Below, piece after piece: positions 1 through 7,472 of a stretch of DNA of 7,472 nucleotides (position 1 is the stretch's first letter; each line of letters starts with the position of its first letter). Under the pieces are notes generated by a model. It was given only the letters and a program-made list of their open reading frames with translations, was not told the DNA's origin and did no database searches. The stretch spans positions 1 through 7,472 of the forward strand of contig JACQEE010000050.1 in assembly GCA_016200725.1 (NCBI GenBank), written 5' to 3'. Origin of the DNA: Chloroflexota bacterium. Its GTDB lineage: Bacteria; Chloroflexota; Dehalococcoidia; SHYB01. The position numbers were made by a program, and so were the translations under genes.

Positions 1-264
1 CTGGTCGCAGGCCTCGCGAACGATGAAGGCGGACACCTGGATGCGCTTCGACTCGAAGTCGTCGTCGTTGATGCCGTAGTTGCCGATCAATGGATAGGTT
101 GGCATCAGGATCTGCCCTGCGTACGAGGGATCAGTGAGCATTTCCTGATAGCCGGTCATGCTGGTATTGAAGACGACTTCGCCGACGGCGGTCCCGCGCG
201 CACCGAAGGCCACGCCTTCATAAATCGCGCCATCTTCAAGGACGAGCAGCGCCTTAGCGTCCAT
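1..264 (-). CDS. carA: Carbamoyl-phosphate synthase small subunit, N-terminal part (cut by window edge)
   Basis: The 88 visible residues are the start of the glutaminase subunit that hydrolyses glutamine and passes ammonia to the large subunit CarB to make carbamoyl phosphate for pyrimidines and arginine. The sequence reads [12 protein letters not shown], then [21 protein letters not shown] (residues about 28-48) and [11 protein letters not shown], the signature of the CarA N-terminal domain; E. coli CarA has nearly the same string. The class I glutaminase domain with its Cys-His-Glu triad lies beyond the left edge and cannot be checked. The ATG lies inside the end of pyrC (11-bp overlap), with only a weak GAGCGAG-like ribosome site, so translation is probably coupled to pyrC. 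It is the fourth gene of the pyr operon; carB may follow outside the window. Identification is secure from the N-terminal signature alone. Confidence 0.95.
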   Translation of the reverse strand, partial: MDAKALLVLEDGAIYEGVAFGARGTAVGEVVFNTSMTGYQEMLTDPSYAGQILMPTYPLIGNYGINDDDFESKRIQVSAFIVREACDQ

Positions 265-1602
265 TGCGCTTTACTCGCTCGCCATCTGTGTACACGATTG
301 CACCGCCGTAGATGGTCGCGACTACTTTGCCCGTCAGTGTTGCTCCATTGAGAGGGGAGTTCTTGCCCTTCGAGGCGAAGGCGTTTACGTCGACTGTCCA
401 CTGAAACCCTGGATCGAAGATGGCGACATCGCCAAGAGCGCCTTCGCGCAGTGTCCCAGCGCCACCGGCCTTCGAGCCAAGCACGCGGGCGGGGCCGCTC
501 GTGAGCCGCTCGACCAACGCCGGGAGCGGTAAGCGACCATCGTGGACAAGGACGAGCGCGACGCCCAACGCCGTTTCGAGGCCGCTGATCCCGAATGCCG
601 CGCAGTCGTACTCGCACAGTTTGTCGACCGCCGTGTGGGGAGCATGGTCGGTGGCAATCGCATCGATAACACCATCGACGATGCCCTTCACAACTGCTGC
701 GGCGTGCTCGAAAGAGCGCAGCGGCGGATTGACCTTGGTGTTCGTGTCGTAGGGCCAGCGGCCTCCGGCGCCCGCGCGCTCGCCAGCGCCCAGGGCGACG
801 AGGTCGTCGGTCAACGTCAGGTGGTGCGGCGTCGCCTCGGCGGTGACAGGCAGACCTTTCTCCTTGGCGCGGCGGACCAACTCGACGGCCCCGGTCGTAC
901 TCAAGTGCGCGATGTGGACATGGCCGCCAGTGAGTTCCGCGAGCGCAATGTCGCGGGCGACCATCACGTCTTCGGCAGCGGGAGGGATGCCGCGCAGACC
1001 GAGGCGCGTCGCGATGTGGCCCTCGTGCATGACGCCGCCAGCGAGTTTCGGGTCTTCGCAATGATCGATGACCGGAACGCCCAACATCCGGCCATACGAA
1101 AGCGCGCTGCGCATGATCTTCGCGTCAGTTACTGGGCTGCCATCATCGGAGAAGCCTACGACGCCAGCGTCGACCAGTTCCTGCATCTCGGTGAGTTCTT
1201 TACCGCCCCGTCCCTTCGTTACCGCGCCTATGGGCAGCACACGGACGCTCCCGCCAGTCCTCGTCTGCGTCAGCACATACTCGACGGTTGAACTCGTATC
1301 GATCGCGGGGCTGGTGTTAGGCATACAGCAGACGGTGGTGAAGCCGCCACGAGCAGCGGCCTGGGTACCCGTGGCGATGGTCTCTTTCTCTTCCTGCCCC
1401 GGCTCGCGGAGATGACAGTGCAAATCGATGAAGCCCGGCGTGACGATGAGGCCCTTCGCATCAATCACCTGCGCGCCATCGGGTGCGGCGAGGCCGCGCT
1501 TTACGCCGGCCACGCGACCATTGACGATCAGCACGTCGGCGACCGAGTCGAACTGCTGCGCAGGGTCGATGACGCGGCCGCCGCGAATGAGGAGTGGCTG
1601 GC

Positions 1603-1606
<4 letters not shown>
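254..1606 (-). CDS. pyrC: Dihydroorotase, type I
   Basis: A 450-residue cytoplasmic amidohydrolase that interconverts N-carbamoyl-L-aspartate and dihydroorotate, the third step of UMP synthesis. Seen in the sequence: the N-terminal beta-sandwich start ([11 protein letters not shown]), the metal motif [10 protein letters not shown] with His63 and His65, a GFSDDG segment carrying the bridging Asp (154 or 155), DHCED with His182, HIAHLST with His234, the substrate-binding NPPLR at 293-297, and the catalytic Asp320 in TDHAPH. All expected metal ligands are present, so it should be active, unlike the pseudo-dihydroorotases found beside some ATCases. A glycine-rich stretch at about 272-283 lengthens the loop before NPPLR relative to the Bacillus enzyme. 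The start is GTG, overlapping the pyrB stop as GTGA, with AGGAG seven bases upstream. In Aquifex, type I PyrC forms a complex with PyrB; the tight coupling here makes that possible but unproven. Confidence 0.97.
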
Positions 1607-3189
<1,583 letters not shown>

Positions 3190-3214
3190 CGAACCTCAAC
3201 AGGTATGGATAGAT

Positions 3215-3234
3215 GCAGGCCGAAACGGCCTTGC
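3215..3234 (-). other. Small leader hairpin between the PyrR site and the terminator
   Basis: On the minus strand GGCCG (3230-3226), TTT, CGGCC (3222-3218) is a perfect 5-bp stem with a three-base loop. GCA and TGC on the flanks extend it to 8 bp around one bulged A. No U-tract follows, so it is not a terminator. It may be a spacer fold that brings antiterminator strands together, or it may be incidental in GC-rich DNA. Confidence 0.45.
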
Positions 3235-3253
3235 GGCGGAACCATCGCTTGCT

Positions 3254-3284
3254 CCTTGCCAGCCTCGCAGGACCGGCTTAAAGG
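3254..3284 (-). promoter_or_regulatory. PyrR-binding RNA hairpin (anti-antiterminator) of the pyr leader
   Basis: Read as RNA from the minus strand, lower stem CCUU (3284-3281) pairs with AAGG (3257-3254), an unpaired UAA follows, and upper stem GCCGG (3277-3273) pairs with CUGGC (3262-3258) with one G-U. The core GGUCCUGCGAGGCU fits the known PyrR recognition consensus A-R-U-C-C-N-G-N-G-A-G-G-Y-U at every position except the first (G for A, still paired). UCGC (3289-3286) and GCGA (3248-3245) could lengthen the stem. It lies about 100 bases before pyrR, the proposed binding protein. This is one of the best-supported non-coding features in the window. Confidence 0.9.
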
Positions 3285-3302
3285 CGCGACCGAACCAACG
3301 AC

Positions 3303-3332
3303 AGTCTACCAAACCGTGACTAGGTCGCGCAA
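3303..3332 (-). promoter_or_regulatory. Candidate promoter of the pyrRBC-carA operon
   Basis: On the minus strand TTGCGC (3332-3327), an 18-base spacer and TAGACT (3308-3303) with TGG directly before it give a weak -35 and a moderate extended -10 (TGnTAGACT). It lies just upstream of the PyrR-binding hairpin, as expected for an attenuated leader of about 140 bases. The -35 matches the consensus at only three positions, so the exact start of transcription is uncertain. Confidence 0.45.
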
Positions 3333-3378
3333 GGGGCCAATCCAGGTTCGCGCCAGAGGCCGGTGATGGCGCTTTGGC

Positions 3379-3407
3379 TTGTCCACTCCATCTCATACCC
3401 TTATCAT
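3379..3407 (+). promoter_or_regulatory. Candidate sigma-70-type promoter of the CoA-transferase genes
   Basis: TTGTCC (3379-3384) and TATCAT (3402-3407) are separated by 17 bases; they match the -35 and -10 consensus at four and five of six positions. Transcription would start near 3414, leaving a leader of about 18 bases with GGAG at 3423-3426 before the ATG. It diverges from the pyr promoter without overlapping it. Confidence 0.5.
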
Positions 3408-3422
3408 GAGGCCACCTTCCCT

Positions 3423-3426
3423 GGAG
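3423..3426 (+). promoter_or_regulatory. Ribosome binding site of the first CoA-transferase gene
   Basis: GGAG five bases before the ATG at 3432. It decides the start against in-frame GTG and ATG codons at 3363 and 3366, which would add 23 residues that lie over the promoter candidate and do not resemble the family N-terminus. Confidence 0.6.
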
Positions 3427-3431
3427 CCCCC

Positions 3432-4727
3432 ATGGCGCGCCTTCCGTTACATGGCGTCCGCGTCCTCGATTTCACAGTGGTGTGGGCCGGCCCTTTTGCC
3501 ACCATGACGCTTGGCGAGATGGGCGCCGAGGTTGTTCGGGTCGAGTCACTGGTACGCGCGGACACCGTGACGCGAGGAAACGTGCGGCCTGCGCCACAGA
3601 TACTCGAGCAGCCACGGGGCGCCTATTGGGTCGACCGCAATCCCGGAGAACGACCGTGGAACCGCTACGGCTACTTCAACTACTCAGGGCGGCATAAGTA
3701 CAGCATGAGCGCCGACCTCACACGGCCTGAAGGGCAAGCGATCGCGCAGCGCCTAGCTTCGCTGAGCGACGTCATCGTCGAGAACAACCGCGTGACGACG
3801 ATGACGAAGTTGGGGCTTGGCTATGACGATGTGCGGAAAGTGCGCCCCGACATCATCTACATCTCGATGCCAGCCTTCGGCACGACAGGCCCGTACTCAA
3901 AGTTTCGAGGCTTCGGAGCGAACACAGAGGCCGTCGTTGGGCATACGTGGCTACGAGGCTATCCCGACGCCGACCCCAGCCTAACCTATGTCATCTATCA
4001 CAGCGATGCTGCGGCCGGAGCCAGCGCTGCCTTCGCTGTGATCTCGGCGCTGCACTACCGCCGACGCACCGGCGAGGGGCAGTTCATAGACATGTCGCAG
4101 AGCGAGAACATGGTGCATCACCTCGCGCAGCCGTTCATGGACTACTCTATGAACAGGCGGCCACAATCCTCGCTTGGCAACCGCGATGTCTCGATGGCCC
4201 CGCAAGGCGCCTATCCGTGTCGCGGCGAGGATGAGTGGATCGCAATCAGCATACGCAGCGATACCGAGTGGGTGGCGCTCACGAAGGTGATCGGGCAGCC
4301 TCAAATGGCCAACGACGTGCGGTACCGCAGCGCGCCTGCTCGCGTGCGAAACCACGACGAGATCAGCAAGGTGCTCATCGCTTGGACGCGGTCGCAGGAC
4401 AAGTACGAGGCGATGCAGGCGATGCAGACGGCGGGCGTACCAGCAGGCGCTGTGATTCCCTATACGGGCGCGCACTACGACCCTCATCTTACCGAGCGCG
4501 GCTTCTTCGAACTGGTCGCGGAGCCGGAGTCAGGGGTGCATCTACAGCCAGGCCGCGGATACCGGTTCCGCAACCAGCCGCTGCACGTCCGCCACCCTGC
4601 GCCAACGCTCGGCGGACAGAACGACTACCTCTATCGCGATCTGCTGGGCTACACCGAGAGCGATGTCGAGCACTACGCTGCCGAAAGCCACGTAGGGATT
4701 GACTACGCTCCGGCGGTGCTAGGGTGA
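3432..4727 (+). CDS. Family III CoA-transferase (CaiB/BaiF type), catalytic Asp present
   Basis: A 431-residue member of the family that moves CoA between carboxylic acids, typified by formyl-CoA transferase and CaiB; some relatives are acyl-CoA racemases. Seen: the N-terminal Rossmann-like signature GVRVLDFTVVWAGPFATMTLGEMGAEVVRVE (residues about 8-38, split here only as description), DVIVENN (113-119), LGLGYDDVRKVRPDIIYISM (127-146), FGTTGPY (149-155), and the active-site motif D-A-A-A-G with Asp192 as the expected aspartyl-CoA nucleophile, then TGEGQFIDMSQSE. About 17 extra residues lie at 45-90 compared with the two genes downstream. Start chosen at ATG 3432 from the ribosome site and family N-terminus. 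It overlaps the next gene as GTGA, so they are coupled. Substrate unknown; transferase is more likely than racemase, but the sequence does not decide. Confidence 0.9.
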   Translation: MARLPLHGVRVLDFTVVWAGPFATMTLGEMGAEVVRVESLVRADTVTRGNVRPAPQILEQPRGAYWVDRNPGERPWNRYGYFNYSGRHKYSMSADLTRPEGQAIAQRLASLSDVIVENNRVTTMTKLGLGYDDVRKVRPDIIYISMPAFGTTGPYSKFRGFGANTEAVVGHTWLRGYPDADPSLTYVIYHSDAAAGASAAFAVISALHYRRRTGEGQFIDMSQSENMVHHLAQPFMDYSMNRRPQSSLGNRDVSMAPQGAYPCRGEDEWIAISIRSDTEWVALTKVIGQPQMANDVRYRSAPARVRNHDEISKVLIAWTRSQDKYEAMQAMQTAGVPAGAVIPYTGAHYDPHLTERGFFELVAEPESGVHLQPGRGYRFRNQPLHVRHPAPTLGGQNDYLYRDLLGYTESDVEHYAAESHVGIDYAPAVLG

Positions 4728-5932
4728 GCGATAGTCTACTTTTTGGCGTCACTGTCCTCGATCTCACGCAGGGCGTGAGCGGGCCATACGCAGCCAAGTT
4801 GATGGCGGACTACGGCGCAGCGGTCATCAAAGTTGAGCGGCCTGGTGCGGGGGATGTCATGCGCCGCGCGGGGCCGTTCCCAGGCGATCTCCCACACCTG
4901 GAGAAGAGCGGTTCGTTTCTGTACCTAAACACAAACAAGCGAGGGCTCACGCTCAATCTCGCGACTGTAAGCGGCCAACGCATCCTGCGAGCGCTCGCGG
5001 CCAAGGCAGATATTCTCATCGAGTCCTCCCACCCTGGCGAGATGGAGAGTTGGGGACTGGGCTACGATGCACTGCGTTCGATCAACCCGTCGCTCGTGAT
5101 GGCGAGCGTCTCCAACTTCGGCCAAACGGGGCCGTATCGCGACTATGAAATGACCGAGATCATCGCCTACGCTACAGGGGTCTCGATGCACTGCACGGGG
5201 GTACCGGACCGCGAGCCGCTGAAGCTCGGTGGATCGGCAGCGCTGATGCAGGCAGGCAATCTCGCGGCGGCGGTGATAATCGGCGCATGGTTCGGCGTCG
5301 CCGCGACAGGCGAGGGCGAGTACATCGATTATTCGCTCATGGAAAGCCAAGCGGCTACAGTCGACCGGAACGGCGCCTGCCTGATGGCCGTGTCGTACTC
5401 CGGCGAGCCGACCTTTCGCCGGGTGTTCAGCCGCCGCTTCAACGTGCTGCCATTCGGGGCCTATCCCTGCGCCGACGGCTATGCGCACTTCACTGGAGCG
5501 CAGGCAGCATGGTGGCCGAACTTCTGCGATGTGGTCGGCCTGCCGGAGTGGAAGACCGATCCTCGCTTCATCGGCCCGAACTTCTCCAACGTCGAAAACG
5601 CCGAGATCGTGGACGAAGGCTTCCTTCCGTGGATCCTCTCCAAGACGAAGCACGAGGTGATGGTGGAGTGCGAGGGGTTCGCAGGGACGCCGATCAACAC
5701 GATGGAGGACATCGTGCATGACCCGCATTTCCGCCAGCGAGGATTCTTCGTGGCGATCAATCACCCTGTCGCAGGCAGCTTCGAGTATCCGGGCGCGCAA
5801 TTCAACCCTGCTAAGGCTCCGTGGCGGGCAGGCCGGGCACCGCTTCTCGGAGAGCACACCGAGGCTATCCTCAGGGAACTTGGGTATTCGAGACAAGACC
5901 TAGTGAAATTGACCCAGGCGGGTGTAATCTAA
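4724..5932 (+). CDS. Family III CoA-transferase-like protein lacking the catalytic Asp (Leu174)
   Basis: A 402-residue CaiB/BaiF-family protein. Fold markers are intact: GVTVLDLTQGVSGPYAAKLM near 8-27, RRAGPFPGD (47-55), FLYLNTNK (65-72), FGQTGPY (132-138), TGEGEYIDYSLMES (195-208) and a C-terminal HPVAGSFEYPGAQF segment. In the family the catalytic Asp begins a D-x-x-x-G motif 22 residues before the GEG turn; here the aligned residues are L-M-Q-A-G, so Leu174 replaces Asp while the Gly is kept. The reading frame is continuous through this point, so an assembly frameshift is not the cause. Starts with GTG overlapping the previous stop, with a weak GGCGG site. It may be a non-catalytic partner of the upstream enzyme, as in two-subunit benzylsuccinate CoA-transferase BbsEF, or have another activity. 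Substrate unknown. Confidence 0.88.
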   Translation: MSDSLLFGVTVLDLTQGVSGPYAAKLMADYGAAVIKVERPGAGDVMRRAGPFPGDLPHLEKSGSFLYLNTNKRGLTLNLATVSGQRILRALAAKADILIESSHPGEMESWGLGYDALRSINPSLVMASVSNFGQTGPYRDYEMTEIIAYATGVSMHCTGVPDREPLKLGGSAALMQAGNLAAAVIIGAWFGVAATGEGEYIDYSLMESQAATVDRNGACLMAVSYSGEPTFRRVFSRRFNVLPFGAYPCADGYAHFTGAQAAWWPNFCDVVGLPEWKTDPRFIGPNFSNVENAEIVDEGFLPWILSKTKHEVMVECEGFAGTPINTMEDIVHDPHFRQRGFFVAINHPVAGSFEYPGAQFNPAKAPWRAGRAPLLGEHTEAILRELGYSRQDLVKLTQAGVI

Positions 5933-5948
5933 GGCCCGCGCCTGAACC

Positions 5949-5955
5949 GGAGGAG
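5949..5955 (+). promoter_or_regulatory. Ribosome binding site selecting a TTG start
   Basis: GGAGGAG in the 27-base gap between two CoA-transferase genes. The nearby ATG at 5956 meets a stop after two more codons, so the TTG at 5960 is the start, spaced six bases from GGAGG and giving the family-typical MSDALEGLKVVEFG. Confidence 0.75.
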
Positions 5956-5959
5956 ATGG

Positions 5960-7174
5960 TTGTCTGATGCACTCGAAGGGTTGAAGGTCGTCGAGTTCGG
6001 CGAGTTCATATCTGCGCCGTTCTGCGGGAAGTTGCTTGCCGACCTTGGGGCCGAGGTCATCAAGATCGAGGCGCCGAAGGTGGGCGACGAGTCGCGCCGC
6101 TTCGGTCCTTTCCCCGGCGACGTACCCCATCGTGAGAAGAGCGGCGCTTTCCTCTATCTCAACACGAACAAGCAGAGCGTCACGCTCAACCCCAAGACGG
6201 CGACGGGGCAAGACATCTTCAAGTCGCTGATAGCCGATGCCGACGTGCTGGTGGAGAATCAACAGCCGGGTGTGATGGAGGAGTTGGGCCTGGCTTACCG
6301 CGACTTGGCAAAGGTGAACCCCCAACTGATTCACACCTCGATCACCAGTTTTGGCCATTCCGGGCCGTACGCCAAGTTCAAGGGTTACGACCTGCAATCG
6401 TGGGAGGGCTCCGGGGTGGCCCATCGCTGGTGCGGCGAGCCGGACCAGGAGCCTATCCGCGGCGCGTGGTACCACGCAAACCACTGGGGGGGGGTCTGTG
6501 GCGCTACGACAATCATGATCGCGCTCACTGGCCGCGACCTGACGGGCGAGGGACAGTTCGTCGACGTGTCCGAGGCAGACTGCATGGCCTGTCATATCCT
6601 GGGCTACGAGTTGGTTACGTTGTACAACCTAACCGGGGAGCACCTCGAGCGGGCGGGAGAAGAGATGCGCGGCGGAGCGCCTGTGGGTCTCCTGACTTGC
6701 AAGGATGGGTACTTCTACATCATGGCTTTGGAGGTCCACCACTGGCGTGGTGTGGTCAAGGCGATGGGCTCGCCGGAGTGGGCCACGAATCCACTTTACG
6801 ACGCGCCCAGTTGGGTACGCGCAGAGTACGGGGACGCCATCAGGATGCAAATGCAGCCCTGGCTCGACGCGCACACCAAGGATGAGTTGTTCGATCTATT
6901 CCAGGCGCAGCACGTACCCGCCGGGCCTCTGTACACGACGGGAGAACTGCTGAAGAACAAGCACCTCAACCAGCGCGGCTTTTTCGCGACGCCGGAGCAT
7001 CCAGCCGCAGGGTCATTGAAGATGCCAGGCGCACCGTATAAGTTGACGGAGACGCCCTGGCACATCCGCATGCCGGCACCCACGCTCGGGCAGCATAACC
7101 AATTGATATATGGCGGCCGTCTCGGGTTCAGCAACGTGGACCTAACGGACCTGCGCCGAACGGGGATCATCTGA
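5960..7174 (+). CDS. Family III CoA-transferase-like protein lacking the catalytic Asp (Asn174)
   Basis: A 404-residue CaiB/BaiF-family protein and paralogue of the preceding gene: over residues 43-78 they share 27 of 36 positions by hand count, including GPFPGD, EKSG and FLYLNTNK. Further markers are DVLVENQQPGVMEELGLAY (95-113), FGHSGPY (131-137), TGEGQFVDVSEAD (195-207) and a C-terminal HPAAGSLKMPGAPY segment. At the catalytic position 22 residues before GEG the sequence is N-H-W-G-G, so Asn174 replaces the Asp nucleophile. A run of nine G lies four codons after it begins (6486-6494), but family sequence continues in frame on both sides. Starts with TTG behind a strong ribosome site; one base separates its stop from the next gene. 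It could be a structural or acyl-binding subunit; Asn in place of Asp should remove the aspartyl-CoA intermediate. Substrate unknown. Confidence 0.88.
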   Translation: MSDALEGLKVVEFGEFISAPFCGKLLADLGAEVIKIEAPKVGDESRRFGPFPGDVPHREKSGAFLYLNTNKQSVTLNPKTATGQDIFKSLIADADVLVENQQPGVMEELGLAYRDLAKVNPQLIHTSITSFGHSGPYAKFKGYDLQSWEGSGVAHRWCGEPDQEPIRGAWYHANHWGGVCGATTIMIALTGRDLTGEGQFVDVSEADCMACHILGYELVTLYNLTGEHLERAGEEMRGGAPVGLLTCKDGYFYIMALEVHHWRGVVKAMGSPEWATNPLYDAPSWVRAEYGDAIRMQMQPWLDAHTKDELFDLFQAQHVPAGPLYTTGELLKNKHLNQRGFFATPEHPAAGSLKMPGAPYKLTETPWHIRMPAPTLGQHNQLIYGGRLGFSNVDLTDLRRTGII

Positions 7175-7175
7175 C

Positions 7176-7472
7176 ATGGAACGTTCAAAGTATCCGTTGC
7201 GCAACCTGCGCGTGATCAACTTCGGCTGGGTATGGGCCGCGCCCGTGCTCGGCGGAACGCTGGGCGACATGGGCGCAGAGGTCATCAAGATCGAGACGCG
7301 GAAGCGGCCCGACATCGTGCGCGTGCTGCCGCCACTGCTCGGCGAGCAACCGCTCGAAAGCATGTACGGCCACACCACGCTGCGCAGCAACCTTGGCATC
7401 TCGCTCGACCTCGCCACGCAAAAGGGACGGGATATCGCGAAGGAACTCGTGAAGTCAGCGGACATCGTCATC
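7176..7472 (+). CDS. Family III CoA-transferase, N-terminal part (cut by window edge)
   Basis: The 99 visible residues begin MERSKYPLRNLRVINFGWVWAAPVLGGTLGDMG and continue AEVIKIETRKRPD, the standard N-terminal nucleotide-fold segment of CaiB/BaiF proteins, then SNLGISLDLATQKGRDIAKELVKSADIVI, the segment before the CoA-binding loop. It lacks the RR-x-GPFPGD and FLYLNTNK strings shared by the two genes before it, and in this respect is more like the first gene of the set. The active-site motif lies beyond the right edge, so whether it keeps the Asp cannot be seen. ATG is one base after the previous stop, with only a weak GGGG site, so translation is probably coupled. Confidence 0.88.
   Translation, partial: MERSKYPLRNLRVINFGWVWAAPVLGGTLGDMGAEVIKIETRKRPDIVRVLPPLLGEQPLESMYGHTTLRSNLGISLDLATQKGRDIAKELVKSADIVI

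Noticed and set aside
156..1061. A 301-codon minus-strand frame rich in Arg, Pro and His
   Set aside because: It overlaps pyrC and carA in another frame; its composition is typical of out-of-frame translation and it matches no family.
542..1291. A 249-codon plus-strand frame opposite pyrC
   Set aside because: It is antisense to a dihydroorotase with all metal ligands intact; no ribosome site or family motif supports it.
3363..3431. Upstream extension of the first CoA-transferase by 23 residues
   Set aside because: The extension covers the -35/-10 candidate, has no family similarity, and the ATG at 3432 has its own GGAG and the normal family N-terminus.
4925..5896. A 323-codon open frame on the minus strand
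   Set aside because: It is antisense to a clear CaiB-family gene, has no recognisable motif, and is the kind of mirror frame common in high-GC coding DNA.
6486..6494. A frameshift at the G9 run explaining the missing catalytic Asp
   Set aside because: Family-conserved residues lie in the same frame before (GPFPGD, FGHSGPY) and after (TGEGQFVD), so there is no shift.

Overview
This GC-rich window holds two back-to-back gene blocks. On the minus strand, reading leftward from about 3310, is a pyrimidine-biosynthesis operon in the order pyrR, pyrB, pyrC, carA; carA runs off the left edge. On the plus strand, reading rightward from about 3379, are four consecutive genes for family III (CaiB/BaiF type) CoA-transferases; the last runs off the right edge. 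No RNA gene, mobile element or CRISPR array was seen.

The organism is probably a high-GC bacterium, and Chloroflexota (Dehalococcoidia/SAR202-like) is my best guess. The reasons are the PyrR-controlled pyrR-pyrB-pyrC-carA order, the Bacillus-like (non-PyrI) aspartate carbamoyltransferase, the type I dihydroorotase, and a tandem set of CaiB-family CoA-transferases of the kind expanded in those lineages. This is inference; no marker gene in the window settles it.

Region 1-3155 (minus) encodes the first steps of de novo UMP synthesis: CarA (glutamine-dependent carbamoyl phosphate synthesis), PyrB (carbamoyl-aspartate), PyrC (dihydroorotate), plus the regulator PyrR. All junctions overlap (4 bp, 4 bp, 11 bp), so this is one translationally coupled transcript.

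Region 3156-3431 is the divergent control region. On the minus strand it reads as a PyrR attenuation leader: a candidate extended -10 promoter, a hairpin closely matching the known PyrR-binding RNA loop (3254-3284), a small hairpin, and an 11-bp intrinsic terminator with a U-tract that ends six bases before the pyrR start codon. When UMP is high, PyrR would hold the first hairpin and let the terminator form. A plus-strand promoter candidate (3379-3407) serves the CoA-transferase genes.

Region 3432-7472 (plus) is the CoA-transferase block. The first protein keeps the catalytic aspartate in the family D-x-x-x-G motif. The second and third, which are paralogues of each other, have Leu and Asn at that position with the glycine kept. 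This suggests catalytic and non-catalytic subunits of hetero-oligomeric CoA-transferases, or chemistry that does not use the aspartyl-CoA intermediate. It is the most interesting feature of the window. Substrates cannot be told from the sequence.
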